From Patiria pectinifera (lineage: Eukaryota > Echinodermata > Asteroidea > Valvatida > Asterinidae), in NCBI GenBank assembly GCA_029964075.1, contig CM057142.1, positions 31,808,392 through 31,872,391 on the forward strand: 64,000 bases of DNA, read 5' to 3'. The notes under the pieces were generated by a model, which worked only from the letters and a program-made list of their open reading frames with translations, searched no databases and had not been told where the DNA came from. The translations under genes were made by a program, and so were the position numbers. Below are positions 12,123 to 22,516 of the stretch, one piece after another (position 1 is the first letter of the stretch; each line of letters opens with the position of its first letter).

Positions 12123-13283
12123 TTAACCCTTCTATCACCGCGTTCCCACTTGAATTGGAAAAAGGTGGATCAAGATCCGGCATTTTAGTGTGATCGTTAT
12201 CTTACCGCAACGAAACCGCAAGTCGCGTTCCCACTTATGCTTGATCCACCTTTTCGTACGGAAATGTTGGGTCCGAAAGGTCACTGAGTTCGGAATTACG
12301 CGCGCTCTGTGGGAGTGCCATTGTTGCATGGTTGCATGCTTGGCCAGGATGGAGCAGTTTTCAAACAGCACTATCAGAATTCACAGACAAAAATTACGCG
12401 AATTCACCAACATAAATCACGGATCCGTAGAGGATCCGTGCGTGCATAAATTAACAGGTGAAATCCAACAGAGCCGCTCATTGTGTGACATCACGGCAGA
12501 AACCAATGCATCGATAAGGGATTCCCTGGTTCTGAAGCTTCTCATTGGTTAGAAACGGTCACATGATGTATACGACATCGTTTTCCAATTTTCTATAATC
12601 AATACTTCAGATTTGTCACCTCCGTACGTACGTACCGCGTTATCGGCACTATTCTCATCGCATACTCTTAAGCTTTTCCATGATTCTGTGCCAAAGTGAA
12701 GTCTTTTGGTGAGTGCGGACTCAGAGTCATTTATGGATGGAAAAATAAGTAAAATTTCAGGAATGAAAAAGCTAGGTTTAGTAATGGACGAACACGCAAC
12801 AAAAATAAGGCCTATAGTACGTGTAGTTTTAGGATACCACGTGCGCTTTTGCATGCACGGTGCTAGCCCGTAGTTCAGCGGTTGTTTATTGTGCATGTTG
12901 TATACGCTGGAAATGTTCACATGAGCTACACGCCTGAAAGCGTGTTTCTTCGTTCATGAGACCGCAACATTTTCGCGCCACTCGTGCACTGGGCGGATGT
13001 TAACAGGTCAAATTGCCGGATCAGATCCACCTTTTGCGTTCCCATCTGATCGTGATCCGGCAATTGCCGGATCTGATCCACCAATTGGGGGATCTGTATC
13101 CTGGTCCAGAGGTGGATCAGAAAAGGTGGATCTGATCCCGATCCACCTTATAACGGTTAGCGTTCCCACTACACACAATTGCCGGATCTGATCCACCAAT
13201 TGGGGGATCTGATCCGGCAATTTGGCAAAAGGTGGATCAGATCCCCCAATTGGTGGATCAAGTGGGAACGGGGTCTTTGTTAA
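12123..13283. repeat. TTAA-flanked element with dense GATC repeat array
   Basis: 1161 bp bounded by TTAA (12123-12126 and 13280-13283). The left end has CGCGTTCCCACTTGAATTGG and GGTGGATCAAG; the right end in inverse reads CCCGTTCCCACTTGATCCAC. The last 270 bp hold 18 GATC sites in repeated, often palindromic units such as GCCGGATCTGATCCACC and CCAATTGGGGGATCTGATCC. A smaller set with the same GCGTTCCCACTT phrase occurs at the left end. No transposase frame was seen. Looks like a non-autonomous DNA transposon with arrays of short subterminal repeats. Confidence 0.65.
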
Positions 13284-13423
13284 GTCAGCCACAAGTTGAA
13301 AGAAGGTGTCTGATTTTTGATAACCACAAGCTAACCACAGACTGGCCACAAACCACAGTCTGGAGATAAATCTGTTACAGTTATATTCAAATGAGATGCA
13401 AACACTGTTAGCCACATGTAGGC

Positions 13424-14095
13424 TAGCCTTTCACCAACGCCATCGTGGCTTAACTTGCCCGCATTCAAAGCGGCGAACGCGAAGCGACTGGAGATGGAGA
13501 CCACACATGCGAGTGGCGAAGCCACGAGGGCCTTTTGCAACTTGTCGAGAAATTCTTATGTTTTTCTTTATAATCTCGATTTTTGCTACCCCAACAGGGT
13601 AGCAAAATTCCAACCAATCATCAGCCTTTTCGTGCGTGCGTGGCTACCATCTGGACGCGGACGCGTCGACGCGTCACGTCGGATGCTTGCACAAAATTTA
13701 AAAACAAAAAATGCGAGTCTAGTTTTCCACGAGATCGTGACTGCGTAATTGTTATTACATTATGTTATTTTAACTTTACTTATAAAGGTATTTCAACAAG
13801 TTATTTGAGGGTATGAACTTATTTTTCATCTGAACTTACAGTTATTTGTTCTTACGGTTTCCTTACTCACCCTTCTTTTTAAAAATGGAAGCGACTAGGC
13901 AAAATCCGCGTTGTGATTGGTTAACCTTCAGCACGCTTCTTATTTGCATAAAAACTATGAATAATTCAACAAAATCAAGTTGCAAAAGGCCTCGTGGCCT
14001 TGCCACTCGTGCGTGCTGACTTAATCTTTGCTCCTGTTGCTTCGGGTCTTCGCAACTCCGCCGCTCTAAGCCACGAAGGCCTGGGCGAAAGGCTA
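13424..14095. repeat. Mutator-like foldback MITE, copy 1
   Basis: 672 bp with long inverted ends: TAGCCTTTCACCAACGCC at left; TAGCCTTTCGCCCAGGCC in inverse at right. Complementary inner arms include GCCACGAGGGCCTTTTGCAA against TTGCAAAAGGCCTCGTGGC. Flanking 9-mers CATGTAGGC (13415-13423) and TATGTAGGC (14096-14104) match at 8 of 9, as expected of the 9-bp duplication left by Mutator-like transposases. Related to 54234-54709. Confidence 0.75.
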
Positions 14096-14439
14096 TATGT
14101 AGGCCTACTGTCCAGCACAATAATGATAAAGAACTGAACAGTTGCTGTACACAACTGCAACATCATCATCCTCAGAAAAATGTACCATCTTTCGGTGCTG
14201 GTACCGGTACAAAAGTTGAGGTCACTCAGAATATTGCAATATTGCAATATCTTTCTTGTTGCAACTTGCATACTCGTGTGCCTTAATTATACCCTCAGAA
14301 ATCACTGTGCCTCTCCGCATAAATGTATGCAGTTTATCGTTGTAGAATACAGTATTATTTTTCCCTTTGGAGCAAATCCAAATTATTATAGTACAATGCA
14401 TGAGTGTAGACAGCTGGTCAACTACACTGTTTTTGCAAA

Positions 14440-14960
14440 TTAAAGGGAAAATTCAACATTTGCAAACATCAAAAAATAAAACTACCATTTATTTTGAAAT
14501 ACCTTGCTGGACTGTTAGTGAATGACGGTGTAAAGCAACCTGTAAAATCATTGCACCTGGTATACTGTCATTTTCAAGAAAAGTGGTATTTTTGTATCAA
14601 TTTCCAACGCTGGTCGGCCGACCAGCGTTGGAAAAAACTGGCTTTTTTTCAAATACTGGCCCCAATTGACCATCGCACTTGTTTGCAATCGATTACACAC
14701 CTATGAACGGGTACAAGCCAGCTAGACTGGTACCCTGACCTTACAATTCCCCAATGTATGTAAACTGATCTGTTTCTTCTTATATGGAGTCAGGGAACCA
14801 GACTACAGGAAAATGATTGTTTTTCTTGGTTTTTATTGCATTTTCGAACCCAAAACCTAAAAAAAGTCGGTGTAACTTTATTTGCTACATATTTCCAACC
14901 CCCCAATTCCATCCATTTCTGAAAATTACAGCAAAAGCAAATGATGTATATTCCCTTTAA
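14440..14960 (+). repeat. TTAA MITE with central perfect palindrome, copy 1
   Basis: 521 bp with TTAA on both edges (14440-14443, 14957-14960). The ends are TTAAAGGGAAAATTCAACAT and, in inverse, TTAAAGGGAATATACATCAT. In the interior, 14601-14634 is a perfect 34-bp palindrome whose half-site is CCAACGCTGGTCGGCC. Other copies: 37513-38103, 42899-43432 and, inverted, 45860-46357. Confidence 0.8.
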
Positions 14961-15019
14961 CTTCTTTGAAGTATAAGATAGTTTCCATGCTTCCAACAAA
15001 TTCTGTTATAGATGTCTGT

Positions 15020-15290
15020 ATCCCTTAAAAAGACTTCAATTTTTTGGTTGCTTTTGCACACCTTATGCACAAAAAGATTCAATGTACACCTGAATTATTG
15101 TTGGACGGCAAAAAATTCAAACTTAAAGTAACTATATTCCATAACTAAAAATGGGCAGATTTTCATTTCGATGTCTCCTTCATAAGGGAATAATTTTTGT
15201 ACTGTCAGAAAACTAACAATTAAAAAAAATCTGTTTTAGGTGTCATGAAAGTTGGAATTATTATAGACGGTACATCTTTAAAAAGAAAAA
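15020..15290 (-). repeat. MITE family 'TTGCTCT', diverged copy
   Basis: Shares GGTTGCTTTTGCACA, TATTCCATAACTAAAA and TCATAAGGGAATAA-type blocks with the other copies. Its ends are not clear. It lies 60 bp after the TTAA MITE 14440-14960. Confidence 0.5.
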
Positions 15291-15299
15291 AAAATCACA

Positions 15300-16730
15300 C
15301 ATAAAAAATACATCCCAATCAGTCCCTTTGGAACAGTGGGTTGTAATTAACATTGGCTGTATATTGATCAGCTCCGCAGCGAGGTTAATTGATCAATAGT
15401 TCTGAAGCAGTGCCACCCTGCCACGCGCAGTGACGCACTGTGGATGTCGTGCATGATATTACTAAAAGCAACGGTAGAAAGGGCTTGCTGGGTAGACTTG
15501 TGAATACCTACACACACCATTGGGCATTTAGCATAATGAAATGCTAGCAGCACTTCATGCTGGTGGGGCGGGAGACACAATATCCCCCATGGATATCACA
15601 CGCCTTCTGTCGGTGAATTACAGGCCTTGTGATTTCAAGATTGTATGTGCTAAGTAGTAATGCGGTGAAAAACATGATCTATATACACTCTGGTGACTCC
15701 GTAGCTTGATTTGTTATCTCCAAACTGATCAAATATGGGGTTTATTTTGCAAAAACTTACTTTCAAATGGCTCAGTACCTTGAAAATTAAAATTGATTAA
15801 ATTGTAAGCTCTGAGCCAGTCTGGGAATGCTCTGAATTTCTTTGGAAAAATAAGTATACCCCCGGTACTCATGACAAAATTGATAATTTTTAACAGTAGG
15901 CCCATGTTATAACATACATCTTCACATTCCACACTGCATGCTTTTTTGTGTGTGAAATCTGGAATACCGGTGTCATGTGAAATTTGGACTCCTATGAATC
16001 TGTCTCTTTTACCTTATATGGACTCAAACTCTCACACAAAATCAGTGTCGCTGTCCTCATTATGGTCACTTAGGCATGCGCAATTCAACCAATTTTTCAC
16101 AGAGTCCAAATTTCACACTACACCATTGCAACTTGACAAATCAGGAACTTTGTGAAAGATATCATGCTATAGGACCAAAATATCAGGCCTTGTAATTTTT
16201 AGAGTTTGAACGTTGTATATTTCATGTCATTTCATGTAGTGAGCAGTTTTATAAGTTTGCTTTTTTTCTTGACTAAGGAACTAAACCAGAACTGAGGGCT
16301 AATTACTACAAATTTGATCATTTTCAGGCTTTTTTTGCGATTTCTAATTTTTGTCTCTTGCTTAAAACTCAGACGACCATCCTGCATTGTTTTGTCTGTT
16401 TAGTTCTTTTAAGTTAACTACATCGACATCAGATCTGATCGACATACATGTAATTCAAATTGGCAGCTTTGCTTGAAGTTCAATTACATGAACATCAATC
16501 ACTGTCCTCACAATATTAGTAGCCATTAGTCCAGATGGTCATATTCCCTGAAGGTTTGGCCAATTATGAATATGTCACCTAAATGATGGGTATCAAACTA
16601 TTTATTGCAAAAAAAAATGTAGCCATGGGGAAGGGAATGCAAATTATGATTGCAGCTCTCCGGTTTATTGATCGCATATCTACATGTACAATACCACTTT
16701 TTACATGTATCCTCTGAGAAGAAAATATGC
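15300..16730. other. upstream intron, no gene
   Basis: No repeat family shared with the rest of the window was seen, nor any exon-like block. Confidence 0.5.
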
Positions 16731-17189
16731 TTAACCCTAGCCTTCCCAAAACCTCTAGCAAAATGGAGGATTTTGCAGGATTGAGGCAGTGGCCAACCCT
16801 CCAAGGACAAGTCCAAGAAGTAACAGAGGATTTTGCAGTATGGAGGCTGTATGCCATTGTGTAGCTGATTTTGGAGGACGCACTGTTTCAGGGTCTTAGG
16901 CCAGACCTTGTGTTGTTTTTGCTCAGCCATGCATAATTTAGGCCTAGATTATACTTGAAATCCTCCACACTGCTCCAGGATGTCACTGGCTCTGCTTCAA
17001 CATATTGACTGATTGCTGGAGGATTTTATAGTATTGAGGCAGTGGTCAACCCTCCAAAGACAAATTTTCAAGAAGAAATTGAGGATTTTGCAGGATGGAG
17101 GCTGTATGCAATTTTTACCTGGAGGCAGTTGGAGGATTTACAGGATTGAGGTTGCATCTTAGCAAAAATGCCTAGGGAGTTAGGGTTAA
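16731..17189 (+). repeat. TTAACCCTA MITE family copy 2 (intact ends)
   Basis: 459 bp bounded by TTAA on both sides. The left end TTAACCCTAGCCTTCCCAAA is inverted at the right as CCTAGGGAGTTAGGGTTAA. Inside, the motif GAGGATTTTGCAGGATTGAGG recurs several times in direct orientation. TTAA target sites with a 5'-CCCTA terminus fit piggyBac-type non-autonomous elements. Other copies: 2959-3264, about 8130-8655 (interrupted) and 45121-45540. Confidence 0.75.
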
Positions 17190-17816
17190 GTGCAGCAGAT
17201 CAGTTAAACTCATACATGTACTTGTTTTTCTCACTGTTTTTCTCAGGCTTGACAGCAAATTGCGAATCACCTTAAGTCAATATGTATTCAAACATTTCCC
17301 TCCTCCATGGTTCAAATTACCCTAGACATACATACGTGTTTAAAAACCGACCTACCGCACCCAATTCAATGCTTGTTGCATGCACGTCACCGCCTCGGGC
17401 AACATTGGTGCATATAAATATATGCAAATAGCACATTGCAGGCTGTGTTATCGCAGTACCCCTCCCTGCTATTTGGAGGGTTAAACTCTGAGTAATTGCA
17501 CGCAGACAGCTAAAATATTGCTTGCATGAGTCATTTGCATGGGATTCAACTGAAGAAGTAAATGAAAAAGAAACTAGAGATTGAGCTCTACTGAATGAGA
17601 AAATTGTAACTTGAACACCCCTAGAGTTAAGATCAGTGTGTACGTGCCATAATAATGCTTGATAGCACACCAGACAATTCATTAATGTGATCTGTACTGT
17701 ACATGTTCAAGTTACATCATACACAGCTCATCTGCTTGGATTTTGTTTTTGTCTTCGAACAGTTCAGTCATCATATTCATATTATAAGATGGAATCTGCG
17801 TCGGGGTGATGTAAAT

Positions 17817-17945
17817 TCCCAAACAGCAGGAGGTAGTGGGTTCGAGTCCCACCCAAGTGATTTTTTTCTCACAATCACTCTGGACAACACTGAGTATACA
17901 GTGTTTATCAAAAATACATTAGTGAAGGGCAAAACCCAATATTCA
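17817..17945 (+). mobile_element. tRNA-derived SINE family B, copy 1
   Basis: Contains the B box GGGTTCGAGTCCCACC (about 17837-17852) followed by AAGTGATTTTTTT, CACTGAGTATACAGTGTTTA and GTGAAGGGCAAAACCC. It aligns with 18833-18993 and, inverted, with 26322-26460. The A-box end is missing: the element is preceded instead by the sequence AAGATGGAATCTGCGTCGGG, which also flanks the third copy. Confidence 0.7.
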
Positions 17946-18086
17946 TGTTTAGAATAGCTTTAATTGCATGCAGCATTTGAAAATTAGGTGTCTAAGTTGT
18001 GTTTTAAATTGAAAAAGGGGGCAATAAAAGGGCGGATATTTAAAGCTTTGTTTTACATTCATTTCCACAATAACATGGGGTGTCTA

Positions 18087-18580
18087 TTAAAGAGGTTGTG
18101 GAATGCTCGAAGATATTTCCATCATTTTTTGGGTATATGTAGCCTAAGGTGTGATGAAATAAAAACGACTATTGTTTCTGTCATGGAATGAGTACAAAGG
18201 GTACTTTTGAGAGCTATTTTTCAGGTCCTGTTTCGACCCGAACGTGCAATTTGTGTAAAGGTCGTCGTTGCGGGCAGCAAACAAAACACAGTAAATCGTG
18301 ACATAATAAACAGGACTCGTTTATGCTACTCTGCATCGAGAGTCCTGTTTATTACGTCATGATTTACTGTGTTTTGTTTGCTGCCCGCAACGACGACTTT
18401 TACACAAATTGCACGTTCGGGTCGAAACAGGCATGACAGGACTTGAAAAACAGCTCTCAAAAGTACCTTTCGTACTCATTTCATGACAGAAACAATAGTC
18501 GTTTTTATTTCATCACACCTTAGGCTACATATACCCGAAAAATGACGGAAATGTCTTCGAGCATTCCACAACCTCTTTAA
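18087..18580. repeat. TTAA foldback element with ~230-bp arms
   Basis: 494 bp from TTAAAGAGGTTGTGGAATGC (18087) to its inverse ending TTAA (18577-18580). The arms pair over almost their full length, for example CACCTTAGGCTACATATACC, TCGTTTTTATTTCATCACAC and GCAGCAAACAAAACACAGTA. The loop is about 12 bp around 18318-18330 (TTATGCTACTCTGCATCGA). Two opposite-strand open frames (17988-18191, 18476-18670) share the end SLRCDEIKTTIVSVM only because they read the two arms. Confidence 0.85.
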
Positions 18581-18832
18581 ATACAAAGTTGTTGTCTGCA
18601 GGGTATCCAAAAGACACTGAAACACTTTTCTTGCTATAAAAGCCTTGCTGAAAGTAGGGGCTTTGGACATCGTTTTAAATCTTTTTTACCTTGAAATAGA
18701 CACATTCTTTGCTTTAGTCACAAACACATATTTGTACCAAATGTTAGTCCAGTGTTAACACCATGTTTAATTAGTTAAATGCGGTATCCGCTGTTACATG
18801 TACATCAGATTTGAACCAGCCAACCGATCCCG

Positions 18833-18993
18833 CAAGCTCGAAGTTCGAGTGGTAAGACGTCTGCACTAGAAAGTAGGAGGTCGTGGGTTCGAGTCACACC
18901 CGAGTGATTTTTTTCCAACTTTCACTCGGGAGGTAACACACTGAGTATACAGTGTTTATACGTCGGTGAAGGGCAAAACCTAATATTGAAAAA
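18833..18993 (+). mobile_element. tRNA-derived SINE family B, copy 2 (best head)
   Basis: Head with AGTTCGAGTGGTAAGACGTC as a degenerate A-box region and GGGTTCGAGTCACACCC as the B box, then GAGTGATTTTTTTCC, TTTCACTCGGGAGGTAACAC, CACTGAGTATACAGTGTTTA and TCGGTGAAGGGCAAAACC. It has the same order as the other two copies. Confidence 0.72.
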
Positions 18994-19557
18994 CACATCA
19001 AGTGATTAAATTTAATAAGAACATCCACATATTTCCTCAAATCAAGATTTATGCATACTGAGTAACCCCTCATTAAAATGAAATGAAAATAGAAACCCCT
19101 TTATTCGCCGTTACCGGATGCTTGTTCCGGTGGATGTTTTGCGAAGATGCAGCAAGTTTTCTTAAGAATCCCTAGAGGGTATTTTTGTTTCTACAGAGAC
19201 TGGGCTTACATTCATCTGACTTCACAAATGCTCTCTCACACTGATTCCTAATCCTCATTGCTGCCGTTGTGTTTACATTGCTCCCTTTGAAGAAATAAGG
19301 CTTACAGCGATATTTGAGTACTTTTCTTACTCTTAAACACTTTTTCCCTCTGTTTCCCCTCATTTTCTGGGTCCATTTCATGGATTTCCTTGCAAATGAG
19401 TAGGAAAAAAAACACATTGCTGTCGATAACAGAAATTGCTGAGCTAACGAAAAATGTTGACTTGTGCATAATATGCATTTCCCAGTGTAAATATGTAGTT
19501 GTACTGTATTCTGTGCTAGTTACAGGGTAATTGCACAGAAATTCTGTGCTACATTTA

Positions 19558-19732
19558 AGCCCGGTTCATACTCGGCGCGAAAGCGAATGCGAATTTGTGA
19601 CATCATGGCAAGTATTTGCGCAGCGAATTTGTAACAGTTGAAGATATTTCAACTCGGACGAATTTCTCAGCAAATGTTTCATGATGTCAAACTTGCTTCG
19701 CATTCACATTCGCATGAAGTATGAAATGGGCT
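19558..19732. repeat. PIF/Harbinger-like MITE
   Basis: 175 bp. Ends AGCCCGGTTCATACT and, in inverse, AGCCCATTTCATACTTC; the inner arms share GCGAATGCGAA-type sequence. TTA occurs at both edges (19555-19557, 19733-19735), matching the 3-bp target duplication of PIF/Harbinger transposons. Internally rich in GCGAAT repeats. Confidence 0.7.
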
Positions 19733-19737
19733 TTATG

Positions 19738-19875
19738 TTGTAAGCACTGGCGTAGTGGTGCTTATCTCGCCTTCCACCGCTGTGACCCTGGTTCGAATCC
19801 CGCCTGGACCAATTTGTGGATTGTATTTTCAGTCCCTACCTGATTTTGTGGGTTTTTTTCCCCAGAAAATGTAAC
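19738..19875 (+). mobile_element. tRNA-derived SINE family A, plus-strand partial copy
   Basis: The tRNA-like head has an A-box-like CTGGCGTAGTGGTGC and a clear B box, GGTTCGAATCC, at about 19790. It is followed by the family A body GGACCAATTTGTGGATTG and TTTTCAGTCCCTACCTGA, ending at CCCCAGAAAA. The remaining body and the (AAT)n tail are absent. Confidence 0.7.
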
Positions 19876-20976
19876 AGAAATAAATCAGGTTAGACATTTG
19901 TAAAGTGCCAACATTACAAATTGAGAATTGGTTGACATCTGTCTATGATACATATCCACCAAATGCTCTAAAACTTAACTTAGTAAAGTATGGTTTAATT
20001 TTCTATTAAGTCATATGATTTTTTCCCGAAGTGTTTGCCTCCATGCTTGTTTTTGAGGTTTTCTGGACTCATGTACACTGCTGTGTGCTCCCCAATTTGA
20101 TTTTCCTTAGTAACGGGGAAGAATGAAAAAAGATGGGTATAAATATTGTGTTGAAAGAATGTTCCGTCTGTTGAATGCCGTGGTTGCTCCCCCTCAACCA
20201 AATTCTCTCAGACCATAAAACTTTCAGTGAAATTGCCAAGCCCCTACTTCATGCACAATTGATACATCCCTCATGCCACCTTTACTGCACCAGTTGTGGT
20301 CGTTGCTTGACCCAATAAATAATATAACAAATGCAGATGGACACACAGAACCTCATAGATCATTGCTAATAGAATAATGATGATAATTCGCTGTGTTAGT
20401 GTTGCCATTACTTTCATCTCCTACTCCCCCAGCCAACCCATCACATACCCCTACACATACTACCCCTTAGCCCCCACTAACCATTGCCAGTATTGGCAAT
20501 CTCATTATACCCATATCTGCTGAATCGATAAGCAGGATTGAGGTGTCTCCGTAGCGCCGTTTGGTACCGGTGCTCGTGGAATGCGGGCAGCGTCTGTAGA
20601 AAATTGCATATTATCTCACCTTTACTCGGTGGATTAATTCAAGTAGAGTCGATTGAATTTGCCTGGGTGTGTTTTCTTGTGCGTCGTGAGAGCCTTCGAT
20701 TTTATTTGAAGGGGGTTGGAATTGAGCTTTGCTATTTTGGTTGTTTCGTAGATTAGAATGTGTCTTTTATTTAAATGTACTTTCCCATCATCTTGAAGGA
20801 TTATTAACTCGATGTGTTCATTTTATTCTTGTGCTTCTGAGAAGAAATAGAACTGTTTGTTGAAAGTGTGTAACAGTTGTTTTAGACTTAATAAAAATGC
20901 GTTCTCAAAAGATTACTTATCAATGCATACCAATAGAAAGTGGGGATATTCTGTATACTTTACCAAATCTTGCAAT
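19876..20976. other. upstream intron, no gene
   Basis: Unique-looking sequence between a partial SINE and the 92-bp tandem array. No coding block recognised. Confidence 0.5.
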
Positions 20977-21440
20977 AATCTTGTTTGTAGCAAATTTTAC
21001 CTACATATAGGTAAACTTGACCCTCTGATTACCTTGATTGTTTTATGTACAAAGGATACTGTTTAATGATCCTGTTCGTAGCAAAGTTTACCTACATATA
21101 GGTAAACTTGACCCTCTGATTATCTTGATTACTACATGTACAAAATATAGTGTTTAATAAACTTGTTTGTAGCAAAGTTTACCTATATATACCGGTAGGT
21201 AAACTTTACCTTATAATTATCTTCACTGCAACATGCACAAAATATGGTGTTGAAATAATCTTGTTTGTAGCAAAGTAATTTACCTACATATAGGTAAACT
21301 TTACCTGAAAGGGGGCCTAATTATCTTAATTGCTACAAAAGATGAAATAATCTTGTTTGTAGCAAAGTAATTTACCTACATATAGGTAAACTTTACCCTG
21401 TAACTATCTTGATTGCTACAAAAGATATTGTATAAATGTA
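20977..21440 (+). repeat. five-unit tandem array, ~92 bp per unit, each with a palindrome
   Basis: Each unit runs ATCTTGTTTGTAGCAAAG, then the palindrome TTTACCTACATATAGGTAAA, then a variable part ending in TACAAA-AT. Palindrome starts are near 21000, 21089, 21179, 21270 and 21372. Unit 3 has an enlarged palindrome with ACCGGT in its centre. Units 4 and 5 share an extra AATT before TTACC. Spacers are not unique and there is no cas context; it is a local eukaryotic tandem duplication. Confidence 0.88.
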
Positions 21441-21811
21441 CAAAAATACTATATCGCATTATGCAAGTTGTCATCCATACTTAAAAGATTAATAACTCAT
21501 TTCCATGGTTTTCTAATATGAAATGATGATTGGCTTGATTTTTTACACAAATGTAAAACCCATGTGTGCATGACAGCATGACAGCAGTGAAAGAAATCCA
21601 TTTGCAATCAACCAGAAATGGAAACGAAAGCCTGCTGAAGGATGCAATGCACAATATTGGCTGCTCGCTCAACTGCAGAATATATTTCACATTCATGAGG
21701 GTTATTGAATAATCCATAGGATCTGTACATACATTGCCCCAAATCCACTTTCCCCGTCTATAGGGTTGATTATCAGAGTTCACACTCGGATATGTAATGC
21801 AGCAAAACCAG

Positions 21812-22516
21812 CTAGGGGCCCCTTTCCCCTTCCCTGGAGCGGTTTATCACTCTCACGCGGAAAAACATCCGTGAATGCAATCTGTGTTAGCACCGTCGAT
21901 ATCGGTGTTTTCAATAATCGATATATTGGAAATATCGAGAATATTCGATTTATGTATTATCCCATGTAAGAGTTTAAGACCATAAATAGGACGCTTTTCT
22001 TTTTGTTTTTAATCAATCTTAAGTTCCAATTTGCTATGGCTTTCTTTGGAGCATGTTTCTTTGGAACTGTTTAAAACAAGTCTCAGCACTGACACTTTGT
22101 CCAGGACGGGCTGTTTCTTTTGAGGTTTTACATTGGGGGAGACCGCGAATTACAGCGAACGCAGAGCACAAAGTGACTCCGCTTGGCATTTTGTCAATGT
22201 TTTTTCTTTGAGTCACAAGTACAAAATGGCACCGAGTTATATTTCATTATACAGCAAAATTTAAAACACAAAAGTAAAAACACAAACGAGAGATTTCTTT
22301 TGACGATAATCTGACGCATTTTCAATATTTTCGATATCTTTCCTCAATATTCCCCTGATATCTCGAAATGATTAAAAAATTGCCATCATCAGTGATATCG
22401 ATATCAAAATAATATCGAATAATCGAGTAATATTGTCGTTGCTTACTAGGGGCCCCCTTCCCCTCGAGCGGTTTATCACTCTCACGCAGGAAAAACATCC
22501 GTGGACGCAATCTATG
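21812..22516 (+). repeat. pair of ~70-bp direct repeats bracketing a MITE
   Basis: 21812-21886 and 22446-22516 both run CTAGGGGCCCC, then CCCTT, GAGCGGTTTATCACTCTCAC, GAAAAACATCCGTG and GCAATCT. They differ at only a few positions. They lie directly against the two ends of the MITE at 21887-22445. They are much too long for an ordinary target-site duplication. Either a tandem duplication was split by insertion, or the repeats belong to a larger composite element. Confidence 0.7.
21887..22445 (+). repeat. MITE family 'TTAGCACCGTCGATAT' copy 2
   Basis: Second copy of the element at 1169-1695, 559 bp. The left end TTAGCACCGTCGATATCG is inverted at the right as TATTGTCGTTGCTTA. It is bracketed by two direct copies of a different sequence of about 70 bp (21812-21886 and 22446-22516), described as its own feature. 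It has the same AT-rich, TATCGAT-studded interior and no reading frame. Confidence 0.7.

Noticed and set aside
17988-18670. Two opposite-strand open frames with the same C terminus
   Set aside because: They read the two arms of the foldback element 18087-18580.
20977-21440. Regular palindromic repeats that could suggest a CRISPR array
   Set aside because: Units of about 92 bp are homologous along their whole length, so there are no unique spacers.
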